A DNA stretch of 64,000 bases from Acidovorax sp. FJL06 (lineage in GTDB: Bacteria > Pseudomonadota > Gammaproteobacteria > Burkholderiales > Burkholderiaceae_C). The notes under the pieces were generated by a model, which worked only from the letters and a program-made list of their open reading frames with translations, searched no databases and had not been told where the DNA came from. The DNA is taken from assembly GCF_003852545.1 (NCBI RefSeq), contig NZ_QAJR01000040.1, forward strand, positions 1 to 64,000, written 5' to 3'. A program made the translations under genes and the position numbers. This document shows, piece after piece, positions 59,048 to 64,000 of this stretch (the first letter of the stretch is position 1; each line of letters begins with the position of its first letter).

Positions 59048-60460
59048 ATGAATTCAAGAAGAGATTTTTTCCGGTTTGCTGGCATTGCCGGAGGGGCCGT
59101 GGCCGCAGCGAGTGTGAGCCGCGTGGCAATGGCCGCACTGCCAGAACCCGTGTACCAGACAAGCGCAGACACCATGGCGCCGCTGGTGCCCAACTCCGGG
59201 CGCCCCTACAACCCGGTGGTCACGCTCAACGGCTGGACGCTGCCCTGGCGCATGAACCAGGGGGTCAAGGAGTTCCACCTGGTGGCAGAACCCGTCGTGC
59301 GCGAAATGGCCCCTGGCTTCAAGGCCCACCTTTGGGGATACAACGGCCAGAGTCCTGGTCCCACCATCGAAGTGGTGGAAGGCGACCGCGTTCGCATTTT
59401 TGTGACCAACAAGCTGCCCGAGCACACCAGCATCCACTGGCATGGACAGCGTTTGCCCAATGGCATGGACGGTGTGGCGGGATTGAACCAGCCCGCAATC
59501 CAGTCGGGCAAGACCTTCGTCTACGAATTCGTGGCGCGCCGTCCAGGTACCTTCATGTACCACCCGCACGCCGATGAGATGACCCAGATGGCCATGGGCA
59601 TGATGGGCTTTTGGATCACGCATCCAAAGACCAAGCATCCGCTGATTGATGAAGTGAATCGAGACTTTTGCTTCCTGCTCAGTGCCTACGACATTGAGCC
59701 CGGGGCCGCTACGCCGAAGGTCGCGGAAATGCTGAATTTCAATTTATGGACTTGGAACAGCCGCATCTTTCCTGGCATCGACTCCTTGAACGTCCGGCTC
59801 AATGACAAGGTGCGTATTCGCATCGGCAATCTCACCATGACCAACCACCCCATGCACTTGCACGGTCACGAGTTTTTGGTGACGGGCACGGATGGTGGTC
59901 CTACACCCAAGAGCACCCGTCTCTATGAAGTGACCACCGACGTGGCCGTGGGCCAGATGCGCCAGATCGAGTTCCTCGCGGACGAAGAAGGTGACTGGGC
60001 ATTCCACTGCCACAAGAGCCACCACACCATGAATGCAATGGGTCACGACATTCCCACCATGATTGGCGTAGACCACCGGGGCGTGGCCAAGAAGATCAAC
60101 AACCTGATCCCCGACTACATGGTCATGGGCGAACGGGGCATGGCGGACATGACCGAGATGGAGATGCCCATCCCGGACAACACCATTCCCATGATGACCG
60201 GGGAAGGCCCGTTCGGGTCGGTCGAAATGGGCGGGATGTTCAGCGTCGTCAAAGTACGCCGCGACCAGAAACCGGGCGACTACAAAAATCCGGGTTGGTA
60301 CAAGAACCCAGAGGGCACGGTGGCGTACGAGTACACCGGCCCGATGGCGGAGCCTGCCCGCTTCAAGGCCGAGGGCGGCCAATCCATGCCCCGCAAAGAG
60401 AAGTCCAGTTCGGACACTGTCGTCAAGGTCAAAAAGCCGTCTTCGCACAGCGGCCACTGA
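59048..60460 (+). CDS. Multicopper oxidase (CopA/CueO type)
   Basis: Periplasmic Cu(I) oxidase, 470 residues, exported folded by Tat (SRRDFFRFAGIAGG). All four copper-site motifs are present: SIHWHGQRLPNGMDG, MYHPHADEMTQM, TNHPMHLHGHEF and FHCHKSHHTMNAMGH. A Met-rich segment (MADMTEMEMPIPDN, IPMMTGEGP) probably binds Cu(I). It detoxifies copper by oxidation to Cu(II). The C-terminus is Lys/Ser/His-rich (KKPSSHSGH). Confidence 0.93.
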   Translation: MNSRRDFFRFAGIAGGAVAAASVSRVAMAALPEPVYQTSADTMAPLVPNSGRPYNPVVTLNGWTLPWRMNQGVKEFHLVAEPVVREMAPGFKAHLWGYNGQSPGPTIEVVEGDRVRIFVTNKLPEHTSIHWHGQRLPNGMDGVAGLNQPAIQSGKTFVYEFVARRPGTFMYHPHADEMTQMAMGMMGFWITHPKTKHPLIDEVNRDFCFLLSAYDIEPGAATPKVAEMLNFNLWTWNSRIFPGIDSLNVRLNDKVRIRIGNLTMTNHPMHLHGHEFLVTGTDGGPTPKSTRLYEVTTDVAVGQMRQIEFLADEEGDWAFHCHKSHHTMNAMGHDIPTMIGVDHRGVAKKINNLIPDYMVMGERGMADMTEMEMPIPDNTIPMMTGEGPFGSVEMGGMFSVVKVRRDQKPGDYKNPGWYKNPEGTVAYEYTGPMAEPARFKAEGGQSMPRKEKSSSDTVVKVKKPSSHSGH

Positions 60461-60495
60461 TCGCCTCCTTTCCTCATCCACAACCCAAGGTAACT

Positions 60496-60981
60496 ATGAA
60501 ACGCACTCTTTCCCTGATCGCCGCCTCCGCCCTGGTGGCCCTGTCCTTCAACAGCTTTGCGGGCGGTACCCACAGCGGCGGTCACGGCCATGGAAGCGAG
60601 GAGTCAGCCATCGGCGAACCAGGCAAAGCCTCCAAAGTCAGTCGCACAATCAACGTGGACATGGCTGACACCATGCGCTTCACGCCCGCCGCGATCTCCG
60701 TCAAGCAGGGCGAAACGGTCAAGTTCGTGATCAAGAACAGTGGCCAGGTCAAGCATGAGTTCAGCCTGGGCACCGATGCCGAACTCAAGGAGCACTACGA
60801 GACGATGAAGAAGTTCCCGGACATGGAGCATGACGAGCCCAGCAAGGTGTCGCTGGCCCCCGGCAAGCAAGGCGAAATCATCTGGCAGTTCACCAAGGCT
60901 GGCGAAGTGAAGTTCGCCTGCCTGTACCCAGGCCACTACGACGCAGGCATGAAGGGCCAGGTCACGGTGGTCAAGAAGTAA
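60496..60981 (+). CDS. Periplasmic cupredoxin
   Basis: A 161-residue blue-copper-type protein. Signal peptide LSLIAASALVALSFNSFA, a Gly/His linker (GGTHSGGHGHGSEE), then the plastocyanin fold with ligands His (VKHEFSLG), Cys, His and Met (FACLYPGHYDAGMKGQ). It lies 35 bp after the oxidase and may take or deliver electrons or copper. Confidence 0.9.
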   Translation: MKRTLSLIAASALVALSFNSFAGGTHSGGHGHGSEESAIGEPGKASKVSRTINVDMADTMRFTPAAISVKQGETVKFVIKNSGQVKHEFSLGTDAELKEHYETMKKFPDMEHDEPSKVSLAPGKQGEIIWQFTKAGEVKFACLYPGHYDAGMKGQVTVVKK

Positions 60982-61019
60982 TCGGGGAATCCCTGCACGC
61001 AATTGAACAAGGAGCTCGT

Positions 61020-61361
61020 ATGAAAAACGCAAACACTTTATTGATCGGCGCTATGTTGTCGCTGGTCACTCTCATGCCGCTGTCGGCCGTGGCGCAGGCC
61101 GCTGGAGACGCCGGAAAAGCCGCATCCACGACCGCAGCCTCCATGACCGATGGAGAGGTGCGCAAGATCGACAAGGACGCCGGCAAGATCACCATCAAGC
61201 ATGGCGACATCAAGCACTTGGAGATGCCGGGGATGACCATGGTGTTTGCTGCCAAGGACAAGGCCCTGCTCGACAAGACGCAGGTCGGCGACAAGATCCG
61301 TTTCATGGTGATCAACGAGGGCGGAAAGATGGTCGTCACCGCCATCGAGCCTGCCAAGTAA
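61020..61361 (+). CDS. CusF-like periplasmic copper-binding protein
   Basis: A 113-residue chaperone-like protein. Signal peptide up to SAVAQA, then the OB-like CusF fold: GEVRKIDKDAGKITIKHGD and the metal site HLEMPGMTMVF. The His and both Met of the motif are kept, but the Trp that caps the Cu(I) site in CusF is replaced by Met. Preceded by AAGGAG and followed by a terminator. The other CusF domain in the window (fused to cusB) keeps the Trp. Confidence 0.88.
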   Translation: MKNANTLLIGAMLSLVTLMPLSAVAQAAGDAGKAASTTAASMTDGEVRKIDKDAGKITIKHGDIKHLEMPGMTMVFAAKDKALLDKTQVGDKIRFMVINEGGKMVVTAIEPAK

Positions 61362-61380
61362 GCACAAGGAGTGCCTCGCC

Positions 61381-61412
61381 GCGCCCTCAAGAAAGGGGGC
61401 GCTCTTCTGTTC
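61381..61412 (+). terminator. Terminator after the cusF-like gene
   Basis: Stem GCGCCCTC (61,381-61,388) / GGGGGCGC (61,395-61,402) with one G-U pair, then TCTTCTGTT. It probably ends or attenuates the copper operon. Confidence 0.65.
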
Positions 61413-61438
61413 GCACGTCAACCTACCAAGGAAAAATC

Positions 61439-61732
61439 ATGAAAACTCTCCTTATCGCCCTGGCCATGACCGCCGCATCGTCCGCATTCGCTGCTGGCGA
61501 CACCCAAGAGGCCACGCCCTACACCAACTCCAAGGCGCAAGCGCATGGCGAGGAACACAAAAAGGCCCGTCCTGCGACCGGTGTGAAGCGGACCAAGGAT
61601 GGCAGTACGGCGCGGGGTGAAGGCTCTGGCATCGCCGACACCAGCAAGGCCGAAGCCCGTGGTCAGGAAAAGGCCAATGCGCGGGAAGCCATGCCGCACA
61701 AGGAAGCCACTCCGGGCTCCACGCCCAAGTAG
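61439..61732 (+). CDS. Small exported charged protein
   Basis: A 97-residue protein of unknown function. Signal peptide TLLIALAMTAASSAFA; the mature part is highly charged and low in hydrophobic residues (KAQAHGEEHKKARPATGVKR; KAEARGQEKANAREAMPHK), so it is likely disordered. It follows the CusF-like gene after a terminator and has AAGGA upstream of the ATG. Confidence 0.65.
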   Translation: MKTLLIALAMTAASSAFAAGDTQEATPYTNSKAQAHGEEHKKARPATGVKRTKDGSTARGEGSGIADTSKAEARGQEKANAREAMPHKEATPGSTPK

Positions 61733-61782
61733 TTCCGAGACAGAGAGGTGGCAAAAAAGTAGCAACCGCCCAAAGACCTCAG

Positions 61783-61815
61783 GCCGACCATCGCTGCGTC
61801 AAGGCGATGGTCGGC
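61783..61815. terminator. Strong inverted repeat between convergent copper and cad genes
   Basis: A perfect 12-bp stem, GCCGACCATCGC (61,783-61,794) / GCGATGGTCGGC (61,804-61,815), with a 9-nt loop. No T run, but its position between convergent operons suggests a bidirectional barrier. Confidence 0.5.
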
Positions 61816-61889
61816 GGCTCCAAGGCGGTTTCAATACCCACCGCGATGAACGTGTGCCGGAGCAGATCTTTTGCGGTACGGACGCGTAG

Positions 61890-62081
61890 TCAAGAGGGCG
61901 GGTAGCCCGCCTCGGTGAGCGCTTCCGCAAGCGTCAGACGGTCTTCAGCACTCTGCACCGTAACCAAGCGCTTGGACATGTCCACCTGCACCTTGCAGCC
62001 AGGATCCACCATCTGCAGTGTCTGGTTCACCATCCCTGCGCAGTGCCCGCAGGTCATGTCGGGAAGCTGGAATTCATGCAT
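61890..62081 (-). CDS. CopZ-like HMA metallochaperone
   Basis: A 63-residue single HMA domain with LPDMTCGHCAGMVNQTLQ. Small cytosolic carriers like this hand Cu(I) (or other soft metals) to P-type ATPases. It has its own CueR-type promoter at the end of the cadR gene upstream, which favours copper. Confidence 0.9.
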   Translation of the reverse strand: MHEFQLPDMTCGHCAGMVNQTLQMVDPGCKVQVDMSKRLVTVQSAEDRLTLAEALTEAGYPPS

Positions 62082-62114
62082 TTACTTCTCGTGGCAAAGA
62101 GTTGAGAGGAGTGC

Positions 62115-62145
62115 AGTCTCGGACTTGCCACAGTGGCAAGGTCAA
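62115..62145 (-). promoter_or_regulatory. CueR-type promoter of the copZ-like gene
   Basis: On the minus strand, -35 TTGACC (62,145-62,140) and -10 GAGACT (62,120-62,115) are 19 bp apart. The spacer holds a perfect 8+1+8 palindrome CTTGCCACTGTGGCAAG. The -35 overlaps the stop codon of the cadR gene. Confidence 0.7.
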
Positions 62146-62576
62146 CCACTTTTTTCTCCATGGCACAGACAGGCCTCACCATGGGCTGCCGCGACAAGCT
62201 CGTTAAGAATTCCACAGCTCTGATGCGCATGCTCTCCACTGCATGCTGAGCGCAGCTGCAGCAGTTGCTTTTCCAACGCCATCATGCTGATGATGCGAGC
62301 GCGCAGCCGACTTAGCTGGTCATCGATCAAATGGTTGACGTCTGCGCACGCCTCTTGCGGGGCATCCAATGCACCCAATAAGCTCTTTATGTCAGCCAGC
62401 GGGATGTCCAGCGCCCTGCAGTGCCGCACAAACGACAACCGCTCCAGGTGGGCCGGAGCGTAGTTGCGATAGCCATTGGCCAGCCGCGCGGGTAGAGGCA
62501 AGAGGCCTTCCTTTTCGTAAAAACGGATCGTTTCGGCATCAACGCCTGTTGCGGCGGCCAGTTCCTTGATCTGCAT
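62142..62576 (-). CDS. cadR: Cd(II)/Pb(II)-responsive MerR family regulator (CadR/PbrR)
   Basis: A 144-residue metal-sensing activator. HTH LAAATGVDAETIRFYEKEGLLP; metal Cys in APQEACADVNHLI and RSACSGEHAHQSCGILNELV match CadR/PbrR (three-Cys site). The C-terminus adds more Cys/His (HGEACLCHGEKSG), typical of CadR. Divergent from the P-type ATPase it should control. Confidence 0.92.
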   Translation of the reverse strand: MQIKELAAATGVDAETIRFYEKEGLLPLPARLANGYRNYAPAHLERLSFVRHCRALDIPLADIKSLLGALDAPQEACADVNHLIDDQLSRLRARIISMMALEKQLLQLRSACSGEHAHQSCGILNELVAAAHGEACLCHGEKSG

Positions 62577-62601
62577 GTTGAGAGCTGGATATTGGGAAGT
62601 C

Positions 62602-62632
62602 TTGACACTGTAGCGACTCCAAGGTTTCCAAT
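62602..62632 (+). promoter_or_regulatory. CadR/PbrR-controlled promoter
   Basis: -35 TTGACA (62,602-62,607) and -10 TCCAAT (62,627-62,632) with a 19-bp spacer containing the dyad half CTGTAGCGAC, as in cad/pbr promoters. It is 24 bp upstream of the ATPase start. Confidence 0.75.
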
Positions 62633-62655
62633 CGAGGCATCAAGGAGAGAAATTT

Positions 62656-64000
62656 ATGAAATCCTGCTGCGACGAAGCACAAAAACCAACCTCCCAGGAC
62701 CCATGCTGCGCTCCAGCCGCTCCCGTCTCTACTCAGCTTGATTCCTGTTGCGCCAGCCCGGTTGCGGCCTCTCCAGATACTTGCTGTACCCCACATTCGC
62801 TAGCAACCGCAGCGCCTTCGTTTGCAAATGGGCGTGGCCCCCAGGGAGCCATGTTCCGCATCGAGGCCATGGACTGCGCAGCCGAAGAAAGTGAGATCCG
62901 CCGCGCGCTGAAGTCAATTGCCGGGGTGCGCGGCCTGGGGTTTCAGCTCGGCGCACGCACGCTGACCATTGACGCCCCTGATGCTGTGATTCCTCAAGCC
63001 TTGGCGGCCATTCGCAAGGCAGGGTTCGACCCGCAGCCCGTGGCAACCGCTGCGGCAACGGGCGAAGCCCCTGGGCGGGCCTCCACCACCGACGAACTCG
63101 GGCGTATGGGGTTGGCGCTGGGCCTGGCCGTCTGCGCCGAAGCCGTGGCCTTCTTCTCTCCAGACACGCTGGCCTTCAAGGGCATTGGCATGGCCCTGGC
63201 GGCGGCGGCCATCTGGCTGGCGGGCTTTTCCACCTACCGCAAGGGGTTTGCCGCCTTGCTGCAGGGACGGCTGAACATCAATGCGCTGATGACGGTGGCC
63301 GTGACCGGCGCGTTTCTCATTGGCCAATGGCCAGAAGCCGCCATGGTGATGGCCCTCTATGCCATTGCTGAATTGATCGAAGGCCGCGCGGTAGACCGTG
63401 CACGCAATGCCATCAAGAGCCTGTTGGATCTCACGCCCGAGACGGCCGAAGTACGCCAGCCTGACGGCAGCTGGAAATCGGTGGCCGCTGCACAGGTTCC
63501 CGTCAACGCCATCGTCCGGGTCAGGCCGGGCGAGCGCATGCCGCTGGACGGCACGGTGGCCGTTGGGACCAGCGCAGTCAACCAGGCGCCGGTCACGGGA
63601 GAGAGCATTCCGGTGGACAAGGTTCCTGGAGATCCCGTGTTTGCTGGCACCATCAACGAAACAGGCACCCTGGAGGTGATGGTCACGGCAGAGGCCAGCA
63701 ACACCACCTTGGCCCGCATCATTCACTCGGTGGAACAGGCGCAGGGCTCACGCGCCCCCACACAGCAGTTCGTGGACCGGTTTGCTGCCATTTACACCCC
63801 GGCTGTGTTCATCATGGCCGTTCTTGTGGCGACGCTCACTCCGGTCTTTATGGACCTGACGTGGGTGGATGCCGTCTACAAGGCTCTGGTACTGCTGGTC
63901 ATCGCCTGCCCCTGTGCGCTGGTGATCGCAACGCCGGTGACGGTGGTCAGTGGTCTGGCTTCTGCGGCCCGGCGTGGCATCCTCATCAAGGGCGGGGTTT
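62656..64000 (+). CDS. Cd/Pb/Zn-exporting P1B-type ATPase (partial, cut by window end)
   Basis: First 448 residues of a CadA/ZntA/PbrA-type pump. The N-terminus is a Cys-pair-rich extension (SCCDEAQ, DPCCAPAA, DSCCASP, DTCCTPH), then an HMA domain with the Zn/Cd/Pb-type motif MDCAAEESEIRRAL. Membrane helices follow, the actuator has PVTGESIPVDK, and the metal site is CPC (418-420, LVIACPCALVIATP). The DKTGT and ATP domains lie beyond the window. GGAGAG precedes the ATG at 62,656. Controlled by the divergent CadR-like protein. Confidence 0.93.
   Translation, partial: MKSCCDEAQKPTSQDPCCAPAAPVSTQLDSCCASPVAASPDTCCTPHSLATAAPSFANGRGPQGAMFRIEAMDCAAEESEIRRALKSIAGVRGLGFQLGARTLTIDAPDAVIPQALAAIRKAGFDPQPVATAAATGEAPGRASTTDELGRMGLALGLAVCAEAVAFFSPDTLAFKGIGMALAAAAIWLAGFSTYRKGFAALLQGRLNINALMTVAVTGAFLIGQWPEAAMVMALYAIAELIEGRAVDRARNAIKSLLDLTPETAEVRQPDGSWKSVAAAQVPVNAIVRVRPGERMPLDGTVAVGTSAVNQAPVTGESIPVDKVPGDPVFAGTINETGTLEVMVTAEASNTTLARIIHSVEQAQGSRAPTQQFVDRFAAIYTPAVFIMAVLVATLTPVFMDLTWVDAVYKALVLLVIACPCALVIATPVTVVSGLASAARRGILIKGGV

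Noticed and set aside
57508-59193. A 561-residue minus-strand frame
   Set aside because: Antisense to the TolC-like gene with its lipobox and helical repeats.

Overview
The window is high-GC, gene-dense DNA from a betaproteobacterium. Gene content and order (tmk-holB-pilZ-tatD, msbA beside tolB-pal-cpoB, DUF4148 proteins, TRAP-type solute-binding protein, MerR-type metal operons) fit a member of the Comamonadaceae, most like Acidovorax or a close relative. This is inferred from gene families; no 16S rRNA gene is present.

Positions 1-29,250 look like ordinary chromosome. They hold an IclR regulator with a TRAP solute-binding protein and a second-type dehydroquinate dehydratase; two c-di-GMP enzymes; Tex; an HDOD protein; a patatin-like protein; an iron-dependent alcohol dehydrogenase; an exported hydratase-like protein; a thioesterase-GNAT fusion; YgfZ; the mltG-tmk-holB-pilZ-tatD-ankyrin cluster; msbA; tolB-pal-cpoB-tcdA; and a tRNA-Lys(UUU). 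Two ~96-bp inverted copies of a MITE-like repeat lie at 9,292 and 15,003.

Positions 29,251-35,450 are a patchwork just downstream of the tRNA: a frameshifted gene, an exported NUC-type endonuclease, a divergent SOS module (SRAP peptidase / umuDC) sharing one LexA box, and a complete IS5-family element. A detached copy of the 3' end and structured 3' UTR of the DUF4148 gene at 5,430 sits at 31,293-31,469.

Positions 35,450-64,000 are mainly a heavy-metal resistance region: a CueR-type promoter driving an HMA protein and a Met-rich lipoprotein; a cus-like cluster (outer-membrane CusC, CusB with a fused CusF domain, CusA, a copper/silver P-type ATPase and accessories); mer genes (merR divergent from merTPA); DUF4148 proteins; a copRS two-component system; a copper-oxidation operon (TolC-like lipoprotein, multicopper oxidase, cupredoxin, CusF-like protein); a CopZ-like chaperone; and cadR/pbrR divergent from a Cd/Pb/Zn ATPase cut by the window end. 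Together they cover periplasmic oxidation and chelation, RND export, inner-membrane export and mercury reduction. Embedded in this region are genes with no obvious metal role: an RsbQ-like hydrolase next to a PAS-GGDEF protein whose PAS resembles that of RsbP, an orphan FliE-like gene, and a helix-hairpin-helix / nuclease-like protein translationally coupled to the copper sensor kinase.

The most promising undescribed items are the RsbQ/PAS-GGDEF pair (ligand-controlled c-di-GMP synthesis), the covarying 3'-UTR hairpin of the DUF4148 gene, and the nuclease-like gene coupled to copS. No CRISPR array, rRNA or integrase gene was seen.
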